Shown here: in pieces, positions 10,898 through 23,899 of the stretch | Layout: each line of letters starts with the position of its first letter | Position numbering within the stretch: the stretch's first letter is position 1 | Assembly (NCBI GenBank): GCA_024114885.1 | Contig: CP099423.1 | Span: 1,922,001-1,986,000 of the forward strand | DNA length: 64,000 bases | Origin: Septoria linicola | Lineage: Eukaryota; Ascomycota; Dothideomycetes; Mycosphaerellales; Mycosphaerellaceae | Reading direction: 5' to 3' | Translations under genes and position numbers: made by a program | The notes under the pieces: generated by a model | The model's database searches: none | What the model was told of the DNA's origin: nothing | Seen by the model: the letters and a program-made list of their open reading frames with translations, nothing else

Positions 10898-13025
10898 TCA
10901 GATTCGCAACGTCGAAATGCGTGGCACCAGATAGTTGTAGACATTGCTTCGGAAGTCGTCGGTCAGGAGGCTATTTCGCAGAGACTCGAAATTGACCAGC
11001 TGCGTAGTCGCATTCGTCCACTTTGGCCAGCTGATGAGTGGCGCGGCAGTGCCGAGACTGTTCGGGTCCAGATTATTGATCTGAAACGTCAGCTAGATTC
11101 GGTCATGATAGTGCATGGCAGGACTCACAAAAGCGATGTAGTATGTCTGCATCGATCTGGCTTGAAGAGACACCTGAGCATCTGCAAAAGCTGCAAGGAA
11201 GATATCGCTCGCGTGGAAGGTACCAAGCACAGGTGTGCCGTAGAGGAAGGTAGAAAGGTAAGACCACGCCGGTACGCCTTGCTTTGTGATTACGTCCAGG
11301 TATGACTGGACAGAAGAGGACGATTAGCAAGAAGATGTGAGATAGTTGGGACATGGCACTCACACGGCGGGTGATCGTGAAGGTGATATCTCCTAGGATC
11401 GCAGCGAGTCGCTTGAACTGCGGATAGATGCTATTGAAGGCTGCAGTTCTGAAAGGGCTACCGGCAGGTTGACCAAGCAGTGGCTGGTTGGGGTAGAGGT
11501 CGGCGAGACCACGAGCGTTGGCCACATTGTTGGGATCTGCGGGAAAGTATGAGGCGACGTAGTTCACGAGTTGGTCATTCGTGGAAATGTTGCTCTGCAC
11601 CAGCGCAAACAAAGATCCTTCGTCCTCCTGGTCGCCGACAATGACCTACAAGAAATTGGGTTAGATCATGCTTCAAGATAGACAAGGAGTGCCTTACAGG
11701 GACTTTAGCGAATCTTCCAGCTTGGAACGGAACCTCAGGCGATCTAGATCGAGCGCGTTTAGTGTTGCTCATAACAATCAATGATCGAGCTGTACTAACT
11801 GTGGGAAGAAGTTGTCACCAGGATCTGGTCGTGGCAGGTAGGATAGGTCGAGAGACCTGTAACTGAAAATGCCTGGGACCGAAGCGACAGCTCGATTGAA
11901 TGCATCGAATGGTAGTGCTCGCAAGCACGCGAGACTATTAGTGTTACCCGCACAAGATGATGCTCGTACGACCTGATCGTAGATCGCTTGTGCCTTTGGC
12001 GAACTGACGTCTGTGGCCGGGACGATTGTGCCGCTGTTCATGATAGCCGCTCGGAACAGTTTGCCTCCATTGTAATCGATGTTTCCTCCTTCGAAGATAG
12101 TGTGATCGGCAACAGAGATCGCTCCTGCAGACTCACCCCAAATGGTAACCTTCGTCGGGTCACCACCAAAGGCAGCGATGTTCTCCTGTGACCTGTTAGC
12201 ACTACTGCCAGAACGACTGGTCTGTATTTGGAATGTACCTGAGCCCACTTCATTCCAAGACGCTGGTCACGAAGTCCAAGGTTAGTGGACCGCTCCGCTG
12301 CCAGTTCTTTGCCCGCCAGGAATCCAAAGCCTCCCACCCTGTCTTCACGTCAGTGACTAGTATTTAGCGATCGCACATGAGCTCACCTATAGTTGACTGC
12401 AACATATATGACCGGCTTGCCTAGTCGTACGCTCTGTTTGACAAAGTTCGAGCCGTCATACATCGCTGACCAGCCAGCTTCAAACCCACCTACAAAGTAG
12501 TGAACGTAAGTCAGCGATGGTCTCAGACGAGGCGGGCTATGTTCTCTGAGCAAATTTACCACCGTACACCCAGAAGATCACAGGTAGCTTAGACGTTGCA
12601 GTGGTCCCCGCTGGACGCTGAACAGTAATGGTGAGACAGTCTTCCTTCTGGTTGATCGCCTTCTGGCCGATGGGGCTGATGATGAGTTCGCCGATCACGT
12701 CTGAGACGACATCTTGTGGCAGAGTTTCAAGGTTGATGTTATCAACCTGGAATGCAAATTGGGGGCAAGCTGCAGCCGCTGAAGTAGCTGCAAAAGTGCG
12801 TTGCCCACTTGGAAAGCCAGAGACCAGCGGCTGAGGAGGCCTCAATCGAAGACTTCCTACTGGAGGTTGTGCGAACGGGATGCCGCTGAAAGAGTCGATG
12901 CCGCCAGATGTAGTACCTGTGACAGTGCCATTCCGAATAGTGACCGAAGGTGCTGCTGCTTGTCGTTCCTCAAGTGGCACGGCGAGAGCAAAGCTGCTCA
13001 GAGCGAGGACAATCCAAGCCTGCAT
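10898..13025 (-). CDS. Secreted type-B carboxylesterase/lipase
   Basis: Eight exons (13025-12560, 12489-12387, 12338-12239, 12185-11800, 11743-11698, 11645-11364, 11305-11129, 11080-10898) with 48-70 nt introns give 580 aa. A signal peptide (MQAWIVLALSSFALA) leads into a mature alpha/beta hydrolase. The oxyanion loop is VYGGGFEAG, the nucleophile is Ser242 in GESAG, the acid is probably Glu376 (QEDEG), and the base is His492 (GTFHASD). EDCLTITVQRP is the second family signature. The protein resembles fungal lipases of the Candida rugosa type in length and motif order. It should hydrolyse esters outside the cell. Fungal type-B esterases can also serve specialised pathways. The start was chosen at the signal-peptide Met rather than an upstream Met in the same frame. 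Confidence 0.88.
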
Positions 13026-13689
13026 GGTTGCTATCGATACCTTGACAATTGGCGGCCACCAAGATATGTGTTGTGGCAGGACCAAAGTGATCACGTCTCA
13101 CCACGACTCTTATAAGTGGTCACGAATGGCCTACCAAGGAGGTAGACGATCATCGCTACACATTGACTCTTTCTCATAGCGTGCAGTGCGTACCAAGCAT
13201 CGGTAGCTGATGGAAGGCGGTGCCGTTGCAGACCCGCGTGCTGCGGGAGAGTCCTAGAAACAGACCTTCTTGGCCTATACGAGCGGGCTGGAGATGTCCT
13301 AGGGCATAGCTCCGCTCATGAGGTCGAGTCGAACCTGAATGGATACAGTCCTGCATAGGAACTATTGCCTATAGCGCGTCTTGTCATGTAACTGATGCGG
13401 ACATGTGAGGAGATGGAGGGTCGCTTGACTGTCGCGTTGTTGCTCAATATCAGTATCGAGAGTCTCTTGACGGGTACGCTCGGTATCACATGCGTGTCAT
13501 GCACCGAAAGCCGGTTGTCTCAGCCTGTGAGTGGTGGATCTAAATGCTGTTTAAGAGCCATGTGACCTTTTCCGGAGTTTGGTGGTCGCGAGCTCGTGCG
13601 CGATCTGTTTCTCCGCAAGATCTCGCGGCCGTAACATATGGGAAAACATGGTTGTGCGGGTAAAGATGCGGTTCCTGGATGTAGGAGTG
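13026..13689. other. Intergenic between esterase and island
   Basis: About 660 bp of normal composition holding the esterase promoter. Short frames on both strands show no family features. It ends with GTTCC at 13690-13694, the left target-site duplication of the transposon island. Confidence 0.55.
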
Positions 13690-13694
13690 GTTCC

Positions 13695-13816
13695 ACTTGA
13701 TCAGTATGGATGCCTCAGGCACTTTAGCGTGCCAAGAATGTCGACACGCATTCGCAACTCGAGGTTTCCGTAGCTAGTTACTTCTTTATAATAACAATCA
13801 ACTTATTACATTAACT
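13695..13816 (+). repeat. Copia-A 5' LTR
   Basis: 122 bp, 97% identical to 46029-46150. It includes a small inverted repeat GGCAC/GTGCC around TTTAGC. Two of the four differences show the right copy mutated (CpA to TpA on one strand or the other) and two the left copy, so both copies were hit by RIP after insertion. The primer-binding-like site starts at 13817. Confidence 0.85.
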
Positions 13817-14959
13817 AGTTATAAGCCCTCGTACTACCGCTCGTAAGAGTAGCGCTATCTAGTATAACTAAAAGACCTCTAGTAGGCGACTTAAAGACCT
13901 CTAGTAGGCGATTTAAAAGACCTTTAATAAGGCGACTCGAAGACCCTCTAGGGCACTATATTAAGCACTATATCTACTAATACTATTCCCTCTATCGGCT
14001 TTAAGCTAAAGAGGTTAGAAAATTAGATCTAATAGGAAGATTTAATTAAATTAGCGCTCTAGAGTATAAAACTACTCTACTATATTAATAGATTACGTAC
14101 TAAACTACTTATCTAAAACAAGGACGAGATATAAGAAGCCTTTAAAGATAGGGTAGATAAATAGGTCGTAAGAGACTAATAAGCACGCCTATATATACTT
14201 ATATAATACGCTAATTACGTCCGCGTTATACTTACTACTCTTAAAACCTCTAAGAAGGTTAGAGAGTAACTTCTAAAGACCTATAGTTAATAGGGCTTTG
14301 TACGCGACTTTAGCGACTTCGAAGAGTTCCTAGAATACTACTTTAATAGTAAGGATATTAAGAAGTTTACTAACGAATTTAGATATAAGGTTAATAACCT
14401 AAAGGATACTAAGGCTATCGTTATAGATACATTTGTAGCCTACTAGATAATTAGTTTACTTAGTTATTACCTACTATTAGAAGCCTTCTATTAGATATAG
14501 CGTATATAGCTACGTAATAAGAAGGAACTTATACTCGAGTCGGTTATCGCTACTACTAATAATAAATAGTTTATACGTATACGATTAGAGACTACTTTTA
14601 ATATAGTAAAGCCTATAAAGTAGAATTTAGAGAGTACGAAGAAGTATAATAACTATAGTAAGATTAGCTATATTATAGCAGACTACTATAAAGGCAAGAA
14701 TCCTACTCTCTACTACGATAACTATATTACGACGACTAGTTATATAACGGTAGAATGTCGTCGTAGTCTATAGAAGTAATAATAGAAGAAGTCTACTTAA
14801 GGATAGTCTAGAAGTAACTACTTATAACTTAATATAACTACGACTACGGACTCGTAGCGTATATTTATAGCTTTAACTAATATTATCCTTAACGAGTTAA
14901 TAGTACGCGCTTTATAAGCCGTATTAAGCTCTAACGCTTAGGTAGTCGATTCTAGCGCG
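13817..14959 (+). pseudogene. Copia-A gag and start of protease
   Basis: Full of TAA/TAG at former Gln and Trp codons but readable as Copia Gag. A zinc-knuckle relic near 14640-14700 reads NYSKISYIIADYYKGKN, where the Cys and His codons have become Tyr and Ile/Tyr. The frame reaches the protease active site at about 14946 (VVDSSA, original Gly turned to Ser), which the hAT element splits. The frame resumes at 42728. Confidence 0.7.
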
Positions 14960-14967
14960 ATAATATA

Positions 14968-15050
14968 TAGACGTCGGAATAGGTAGGCCGAAACGGGTTA
15001 GTATATAGGTTAGGCTAGGTCTTAGCCTACCTATAGAAGATAGTAATAGG
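14968..15050 (+). repeat. hAT left terminal inverted repeat and subterminal repeats
   Basis: Starts TAGACGTCGGAATAGG next to the target duplication ATAATATA. Further in are GGGTTAG, TAGGTTAG and TTAGCCTAC elements that resemble the subterminal sites hAT transposases bind. It pairs with the inverse sequence at 42704-42719. Confidence 0.75.
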
Positions 15051-15289
15051 TATAGTATAAATACCTACTCTATACTTAGATAGGTTAGGCGAACAAAAAA
15101 TAGGTATAATATAGGTTTTAAGTATAACTACGAAGAAGAATTATTCTAGTTAGTATCGACTATAAAAGGAAGTATATAATAGAGTAGTAAAGATAGAGAG
15201 AGGGATAATAGTAATAAGCGGAACGGATAGGCTAATCTAACGTCGACTTGAGTTTATAATATATATAGTCGGTAGACGTAGTCGGTAGC

Positions 15290-17580
15290 TACGTTCTAGC
15301 TCTTAAAGCTTCTCTATAGAGCGTATTACGCTTTCGCGTACTTCGACGCTATAATTTATCTACCTTTATAACCTCTTTATTATCGCTAATACTATTAAAC
15401 TTTAAAAGAGCCTTAATTTCGTTTTCAACCTCCTTATTCTACTCCTTAACTACCTCTATCTAATTACGAGTAAGTTCTAAATTAGGACAAAGAGTAGATA
15501 CTTCTATAGTAAGTACTACTCTTATATTATACTTATAATCGCGATATCGATATCGTAATAGTATAATATACGTAAAGGTATCTAGATTATATATCCGATT
15601 ATAGTAGTTCTAATAACGTATAATACTAAAATCTCGTTCGTATCTAGTACCTACTACTAGAATATATAGAATATCCTAGGCTATTTTCGATATAGTAGAG
15701 AATATATTAGTAAGAGCTAGCTATATATCTATAGGATCTATTCCTTCTATATATAAGAAGTCTACTTTCCGATAGCGCTCTAGTTTATTATTAGGCTCGA
15801 CTAAGGAGGCTACGTCTAGTACTAGTTAAGCTTTATTATCGTCGCTATCGATCCTTATAGCAAAGAAGGTTAAGAAGCTTTATATACCTCGAGGCTACTA
15901 TTTCGAAGCTTATATAGTACTAGATAAAGCTTTATAATACTTTAACTACTCTACGCGTAATTTACTCTAGTAGAGATCTTCTAAACTATCGTTATCGAAA
16001 GCGCCTCGCTTCTAGAATATACTCTTAATCGTAGAGTATAGTAGTACTACTATACCGTAGTAGTCTCCGAACCGTTACTAGGTCTGTTAGTAATATTAAA
16101 AGAGCTTAGTATACGCTTTGTCTAGTATCTTATAGAGTAAGACCTTCTAAGCCTCTTTCTTATACTTGAGTTTCTCGTCTACTTTGTCTAGAATATCGAA
16201 AAGAGAGTTATAGTAGCTAAGGACTAGATAGAGGCTAGGGCCCTTTATCGTACTAATATAGGTAGTAGCCTAAGCGAAGAGTATAGTTAGAGACGTAAGG
16301 TATTCTAACCGTTACTAGTCGGTATTAGATAGTATAAGTATTAGTAGCGACTAACGCTTAATAAATTTATCGATAAAGTCGCGTAGTCGACTAAAGCGAG
16401 ATAGTATTATCGTAGTTAAGCTCTAACGAGTCCTTATATCTTATATTACTCGTAGTAGTCTCGTTATAGGATACTTTTACTAGCGTACGTAAGCCTTCGG
16501 ATAGGGATATAGATTCTTTAGACGCTCTCTTTAGAGATCTATAAAGCTCTCGAAACGCTAAGAACTAGAGTTTACTTATACTATAAACCTATAGACCTAG
16601 GACGATTAATAAGCGCCGACTATACTTACCGACTATAGTCGTCGACTATAACTACGATATACTTTAAATAAAAGTTTAGGTAGTCCTTTAAGAGAAGCTA
16701 CTATATAAGTCTTTTAAAACCTTTCTAGAGCTCGTTAATCTTTCTTATCGTCCTAAAACTCTTATAGATTATTAATTAGTATTATTTATAGTTATATAAA
16801 AAAGGCCTTTATAGTAAGCTATATTACGTAAGTAAAATATAGAAACCGTTCTAGAATCGTAGCTAGCGTAGTAGGCTTAATAGCTTTAATATTAGAGAAG
16901 AGATTTACCTTATCTAGTTAAATATCTAGTACTACCGGCTCTACGAGCTCTTCGATCGAAATAGAAGGCTTTACGATTTTCACGCTATACTCTATTAAGT
17001 AAAGGCCGATAGCCTTAATACTAGCTTACGTTAGTACTAATCGAATAGATACTAGTAAGACGTATATAGACCTATAGAGTATACTATTGTTTCTAGCGTT
17101 ATCGTATATAAGAGCGATTAGTCGGTCTCTAAGGCTAAACCTTTATAATATATTAAAGAGTAATTTCGAAAGTCGCTCTCTAGTATATCTACTAGTAACG
17201 TAAGGAAAGTCTAATATCGCCTCGTACTATACCTATTTAGTATCGATCTAGTAGGTACGGATAGTAAGGAATAAAGCTTTTATACCGCTAGACTACTAGC
17301 TGTCGACTACGATAGTAACTTTAGAGGTTCTAGCTAGTATAGCCTTTAGATCTTCCTCGGACCTCTCTTAGATCTCTTAAAGAAGAGCCTTAATCGTCTT
17401 ACTAGAGTAGAAAGGTATTTCGAGACTAGAGTTAAGGTATATATATATATAGCGGACTATAAGATTCTTAAAGAAATTAAGTAGTAGGCTATATACTACG
17501 ATTATTTATATAGATACTATAGAGAAGTTATTAATACTTAGGTCTAGGTCGCTAAGGTAACCCTTACGATTTCGAGTCTA
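15290..17580 (-). pseudogene. hAT transposase, core and C-terminal half
   Basis: Read on the minus strand with RIP stops ignored. Near 17340-17000 the RNase-H-like core shows ILDFPYVTSRYT, a region leading to IALIYDNARNN, the family ...TDNASNN motif. Near 16560-16440 VYRFIV-VNSSS, then RTR with the expected hAT spacing. Near 15720-15560 is the hATC dimerisation domain (IA-DILYIPVAGTRYERDF, matching ARDILxIPVxGxGxERxFS). An intron with the two-hexamer motif (GTATAT...CCTAG, about 16671-16582) interrupts it. The 5' part of the gene lies beyond the Gypsy insertion, at 37080-37560. Confidence 0.75.
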
Positions 17581-17582
17581 AC

Positions 17583-17864
17583 TATTAATAGATAACAACT
17601 ACCCTAATACTAACCCCCTAGGTAGGTATAAGAGCGGTCGCTATAGAACAAGACCTATTTAGAGAGTAATAGTCTTGTAATACGTATATTAACTAGTAGT
17701 AACGAGCTTAAACTAGTAGTCCTAAGACTAAGAGCCTATACTAGGACCGTAGGACATTAAATTAATTAAGTAGAGTAAACATTTCTATCTTAGAAACGAG
17801 CTACTACCTTGCTTTTATACTAAAACTACTAAGTATAGTATGTAGGTAGGCCTTTACCTTACTA
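17583..17864 (-). repeat. Gypsy LTR, left (3' LTR)
   Basis: 282 bp, paired with 36794-37075. Differences are all C/T or G/A, which fits RIP and not random drift. Contains the internal palindrome-like TTAATTAA near 17762. Confidence 0.78.
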
Positions 17865-17880
17865 ATCCTCCCTTCCTTAG

Positions 17881-20800
17881 TATCTAACTAGACACCTAAC
17901 TACCTATAGACCTTACTTAGAATTACTTATAACTAGCTAGTCTTTCTATTAAAGTCTATTAAACTTTTAATTAGAGGCCTATTAAATAGTTACCTTTTCT
18001 AACGATAACTACTAAAAACACCTTCTTAGATTCGATTATTATTCGCTAGACGTTACTCTTCTACTATATCCTTAGGAATCTCCTTAGGAACGGCCTCTCT
18101 CTTCTTTAATACTAATACTTCTAAGTTACTATCTACGCTTATAAAGCTAGCTTCGCTAAACACCTACTCTTTAATATCTATAGCCGTAGCGTAGGCGGTA
18201 TCGAACTAAGCTTTAGCCGTAGTCTACTACTCGGCTATATAGACCTTGAACTCCTCCTTACTTATACTAAAGAGCTTCTTTATCTCTATACTTACTACCT
18301 AATCCGCCTATAGAACTCGGCCTACTAAGGTATCGGAAATCAGGCCTAGGCTAGTTAGAAGTACCTTAGTAGCGAAGGGTTTTATTACTCGCGTAGGGTA
18401 TATAGTACTAGAAGCTATAAAGGGTATCTACTCGCGATAGAGATATACGCTATAGACCGTAGAAACGTTAATATAATTACTATTAGGTAGCTTATCTAAC
18501 GTACGACTATTAGGGTAGGCTAGAAACACTATTAGAATTATACGATACTCTTCGCCTATACGAGTATACCGCTAAGGGATATAGAGGTACGAAATAACTA
18601 GCGAGCCTATATTAGTACAAGGGTTCTTCTAACTAAGCTTAAGATTATCTTTTATTTCGTTAGTAATTACTAGAGGTATAGTTTCGACGAAGCCTATACT
18701 ATAGCCTTACTTATTAGCGATAATACGCCTCGCTAGTTACTTTGCCTCCTTAGGGTTAAAGAGCCTATTACTAATCGTGTCCGAGGTTAGTAAAAGTCGT
18801 CCTCTATTACTAGTATCGTCTAGAAAGATTATAAACTAAACCTAATTAAGGCCCTTCTCCTTAAGTAGTATATTCTCGTTTAAGGCGATATACTAGAAGC
18901 CGTTAGGGTAGTTAGAACTAGCCTTATCGTCGAAGATATAAAAGGCCGCGGATAGGTAAGCTATATACTTAACGGTCGTATACGGAGTAGTAACTAGCTA
19001 GTATAGCTATAGTAAAGGATATTAGCGAAGAAGCTATTAGGACAGCGAGTACTATATACCGCGAGACTAACTATACTAACTAATAGCCGTATTATACTAT
19101 CGATATACTATAAACTTATACCGTATAGCTTCGAGTAAAGAGTCTAGGATCTAAAATAGGCCTCTAGTAGAAGGAGACGAAAAGAGAAAGCTATAATCGG
19201 TCTAGGTACCCTTATTACTATCGTAGTCTAAGAGCTCCTAAGCCTTCTAATAGACGTTAGAAGTAACCTTCAAGTCTACTTCGGTTACTACGAACTAAAA
19301 GGGTCCGAGATAGCTTCTACCTACCTTATATATTAGAGCGTCGATATCGTCCTCTAGCTCCTAAGTATTAGTACTCTTCTTACTACGACGAGTACGTCCT
19401 ATAGGCTTAGAGAAGAAAGTATTCGCTTCTAGCTTAAACTACGTCTAGTTTTAAGTATTCTAGGCGATAAGGGCTTAGAGATCGGCTATACTACCTATCT
19501 AAATAATACGCTAGTAGAGGGTATACGTTACGTTAGCTATCTTCGGTAGCTTTAAACCTATAGTATTACCTATCTTAGCTATATATTCTTTATAAAGAGG
19601 CTAGCTAAGGTATAGAAGAATATTAATTAAAGCGTAGCTCTTAGCTACCTTCTTCTTCTCCTAGACATTATCGACCTCTTTAAGAGTACCGCTAACGATT
19701 ATATAGTAATAGACTTTAGAGGTAATACTATCCTTTATATAAGCCTAGTAGCGTAGATTAGGCTCTAAGTCGTTCTCTAGCTTAATTCTACTATTATCCT
19801 CTAGTACGATTAGCGATAGGCGTTACGGACCTAGTAGTAGTTCCGTTATAGGTAAAACTTAGTCTTATATAGGATCGCTATTACCTAAAGTGCTTAGTAT
19901 AAGAGAAGTTTTAATCGAGTTAATAATAGTTTCTTTAGCGCGAATTCTAGTAAGCCTCTCGCTCTTACGAAGGACGAGCGTAGGCTTCTTTATAGAGCTT
20001 AGCGTTAACTTCTCTAACTAAGCTTTTAGCCTCTATATAGTACTAGGCGATATAGTATCTCTAAGGCGAGGCTCTAGAGTCGTAAGTAAACTACCTTCTC
20101 CTTCTTTTTCTTAATTAGAGTTTCGAGTAGGACTAGATAAGGATAGGCTTTTAGGCGTAGAGGAAGAGGGATGTCTATTAGGTCTTAAGTTTCTAGGAGG
20201 AGGTAATAGTCTATAGGATATCGAGAGCTATCTCTCTACTACTAGGAATACGTAGGTTAGTTCTTCGAAGGTCTCTCCTTTACGCTCTCTCTTAGTAAGC
20301 TTGACCGTGAATCTATACTAATTAAGTTTATAGCTCGCCTCTAGGCGCGCTTCTCTTATCTTATAGCTAAACATATTAACCTACGAGAGCTCTACTTTAA
20401 ACTTATTCTAGTAGCGTCTTCTATCTAAGTTCGTATTAATAAAGCCTAAGCCTTACGAGCTAGGAGTCTTCTTACTCCTTTATAGCTAAAAGTACTAGCT
20501 ACGAGAGAACATATTCGCTACCTACTAATAGAAACGATCTTACTTTTACTACGTCGAGAAAACCTAGTCTTTAAGCTCGCTCTTTTCGAAGACGCCTTTA
20601 TACTTATTTAACTATTAACGAAGGTTCCTAAGTATCTCTTTATCGTATAAGACTTAGTTAAGGAAAAGGAAGTTCTACTCGTACCTAAACTCTATACGTA
20701 GCTACTACTAGATTAAGTTTCTCTTCTTTACTAAGTCTCGGCCTTCTTAGTATATCTTCTTTATATTATCGCGCTTTACGCTCTATACGTTAAGGTACTT

Positions 20801-22600
20801 CGGCAAAATCTTAGCTAAGAGGCGTTTAAAGAAGTTAAATATACTAATCTTTATTTCGTTATTTATTTCCTCGACTTACTTAAGTACTAAGTCGATACTC
20901 TCCTCCTATTCTTATAGCGTTTCTAGCGATAGGATAGCTTCGGTAGTATTATTAAGGTTTATTATACTAGTAAGAGGTCCGCTTAAGGCCTAGAAACTAA
21001 CGAGAGAGCCTTCGCGGTTAGTACGAGCGAGCGCTATACCTTATATAGAACTTAAAGAAGCTATTTTTTATCTCTTCTTTAAGGAATCTTATCTAGGTAG
21101 TTCTTGTATCGGACTTCGAATAGGTAAGGTAGAAGGCGAAAGCGCCGGTCTTAATAAGCGTTTAGGCGTTAAAGAACGCCGGAAAGGGGAAGTCTTGTTC
21201 TTTATACGTAATAGAGAAAGAGAACGTCTTTAAATAGTCGTATTAGTAGCTTAGGGCGATATAAAGCGCGTGACTAGTAATAAGTAACTTGAATAGCGAG
21301 AAGGGTCAGGCGCGTAACCGGTTATAGAGTTTTCTATTATATTAGTTACCGCTTACGTATATAAATAGCTATATAGCGTTACTAGGTAGTAACGAAAGAT
21401 AAGAATCGAACTTAATAGAAGTAAGGCTCTATAGTAACTAATTAATAGTTAATAAGGAAGAAGAGATCGTTTAGAGCGTAAAAGTAGTCTAATTATATAC
21501 CTTATTATAGTAGCGTAACTACTATTAGGATTAGAGATCTATACGCGAGGCTTAGTTACGTAAGGTTTTAGTTATCGTTTAAAAAGATAACTAAAGTTTA
21601 CTTTACCTTAACGCTTCTATAGCCGTCGTATACTACTAACGCTACTACTAACTATCGTAGTATATACCTTACTATCGCTAACGAGGACTAAGACTTAGAT
21701 ATCGTCGTCGTTACTCCTACTAACTTAAAAGAGCCTTATTTTTATATACCTAGTCGACTTACTAGATCGCGCTTTCCGTATCGTAAGAGACTACTAGCGC
21801 TATAATTAATAGCTAGAAAGGAGCTATTAGAGCCGTTATTACTAAGGGTTTAAGCTTCTCTACCTTTATATAGGTCGAAAACCTTAAACTTTAAGAATTC
21901 TCTATCGAGAACTAATATTTTTAGCGATTCTTTACTAATTAGTAATAGAAAAGAGCTCTAGGAAGGTAGATCGTAGTACCTTTTAGAAATCGCTAGTAGA
22001 AAAGCTTTAGAAGTATAGGTCTAGCTTAGATTTTTGAGACTTAGTAGTAGAAAGTAGCTTAGGATAGCTAACTTTTATAGTAATAGTAGGCTCGGGACTT
22101 AGAAAAAGAAGTAGGATAGTAGGTTAGCTAGTAGATACAAAGTCTATACTTAAAAGTTAAGCTTAGAGGAGTAACTAGCTATATAGATACTTATCTTAGC
22201 TATAGAAAATAGCGTCGAGACAGCTAGGATTAGCTAGATTTCTACTAATCTAGTAAAAGAGAAGCTCGGGAAGCTTAGATTAGAGCTCGATAGTAGCTCT
22301 AAGAATAAAAGGAGTACTTAGGATAGCTAAGATTTAGCTAGATTTATACTAGTCTAGTAAATTACAAGCTTAGGAAGCTCCGATTAGAGCTTAATAGTAG
22401 CTTTAGGACTAAGAGAAACGCTCGAGAAGGTTAGATTAGAGCTCGATAGCTGCTCTAGGAACAAAAAGAAGCGCTTAGAATAGTACGATCTTAGAAAGAT
22501 TAGCTCTTTTATAGTAGAGGCTAGGCTTTAGTAGCTAGATCTTAGCTTATACCTCTAATTAAGTATCGCCTATCGAATTTCTAAATCTTTAGCTCTACCG
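17881..22600 (-). pseudogene. Gypsy 3' region with long decayed frame of unknown product
   Basis: About 4.7 kb downstream of the integrase on the Gypsy coding strand. One minus-strand frame stays protein-like over long stretches apart from TAG/TAA at Gln and Trp positions (for example 21000-20270 and 19300-18600). Readable pieces include NFFKRLLAKILPKYLN and YIAYLSAAFYIFDDKA. I recognise no domain. Typical Gypsy elements end soon after integrase, so this could be an extra retroelement gene, captured sequence, or an unrecognised insertion. Confidence 0.45.
22260..22490 (+). repeat. Imperfect tandem repeat
   Basis: Three imperfect units centred on a GATTAGAGCTCGATAG-like core occur near 22282, 22382 and 22434, joined by variable TAGCTAGATTTNTACTA-like spacers. 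On the plus strand the units translate as RLELDSSSKNK, RLELNSSFRTK and RLELDSCSRNK. It lies in the Gypsy 3' region; origin unknown. Confidence 0.5.
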
Positions 22601-22839
22601 GGCTAGCTTTAGCCTTTAGCTTACTAAGTCTTCTACTTCTTCTTTAAGCTCCGTTAGTAGCTAGCGTATATAACTCTCTCTTTCTTCTTAAGTTATTACT
22701 AATAGCTTACTAATAAAGATCTATAGATACTTGTACCTAGGTAGAAGGCCTAGTTCTATAACCTTCTCTATTAGTAGTAGTACTTCTTCTAGTTTAACCT
22801 AATCCGGAACTAGCTTTAGGTTTTCTTATAGAAAGGTAT

Positions 22840-23072
22840 ATTTCTTAAAGTCTATCCTCTTATAGATATACTCTCGTTTTAAGCTATCTAGTTCCTTAAG
22901 CTTATACGATATATCTCTCTATAATACTTTAGATACTCTAAAAGGGCCTTTCTACCTAAACGTAAGCTTATAGAAGAAGCTAGTTTTTAACTTAGAGCGG
23001 TATACTAATACGAGATCTCCTTCCTTTAGTATAGTAAGGTCTATACGGCGATGTTTATCGAAGTACGCCTTA
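22840..23072 (-). pseudogene. Gypsy integrase C-terminal part
   Basis: On the minus strand, with stops ignored, this reads as the integrase C-terminus: a basic start, then an LKEGDLVLVY-like segment (seen as TKGRRSRISI in decay), LKTSFFYKL-like, and VERPF near 22945, as in the WKGPYRV region of Gypsy integrases. Copia-B entered immediately upstream; the frame should continue beyond 29372. Confidence 0.55.
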
Positions 23073-23350
23073 TGTTAAGAATACATCCTAGATAGTTAGT
23101 CTAGATATAGACTTCTAAGCATAGTTCTAGATGCCTAAGGCATCCACCTAAGGCTTAGTAAGAGGTATATCTTGCTTCTCTTTCTTCTCTTCTTAGATAA
23201 CTAACTCAATTAACTTTATATTTAGTTCCTAGTATATTACTACTACACTATATATATAAGTTAGTTTAAGATTAATCCCCTATTCTTCTTTACTACGCTA
23301 TACCCTCCTTAACATTATATAGCATCTACAAACGCTCTCTACTTTTAACA
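23073..23350 (+). repeat. Copia-B 5' LTR
   Basis: 278 bp, about 12 differences from 29094-29371, all transitions. TG...CA termini intact. Confidence 0.9.
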
Positions 23351-23899
23351 GGTTATAAGCCCGGGTTTATATACTAAATAGGAGCAACCTATATTAGTAT
23401 AGGTTACTTATATCCCTTACAGTTTATAGAAAACATTTAGGGCCTAGAAGTTTCTCTAACTATATTACTAACGAAGCTAGTTTGTACCTAGTAGTATATA
23501 AGTTAGTAAAGATCTCTATAAGATAGTAGTATGTTTCTGCTTTATTAATACCTGCCTAGTTCTCTACTATTGTACCTAGTATTACTAGAGTTAGAAGAGG
23601 CTACTTAGCCTTCCTACTACCTAGTAATAGAAACTCTACTAAGAGAGAAAGATCTAAGTCTTAGTAATTTCCTAAATACGAGGAATCCCTGTCCCTTAGA
23701 GCTAGTCTCCCTACTATAAGAAATTACCCTTCTCTAGAATCCTTAGCTAGTCTAAAGCATTCTACTAATTATTTATTCTATTCACCTATTTCTATAATAG
23801 ACTAAGAGGACAAGAAGAGCCAAAGGATTCTAATCCTAGACAGAACTAACTAGAAGAGATAGTTTAAGCTACAGACAGACAAGCTAGAAGGAAAGGATT

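Noticed and set aside
22260..22490. A CRISPR-like or satellite array
   Set aside because: Only three imperfect units with unequal spacing; CRISPR is not expected in a fungal nuclear genome.
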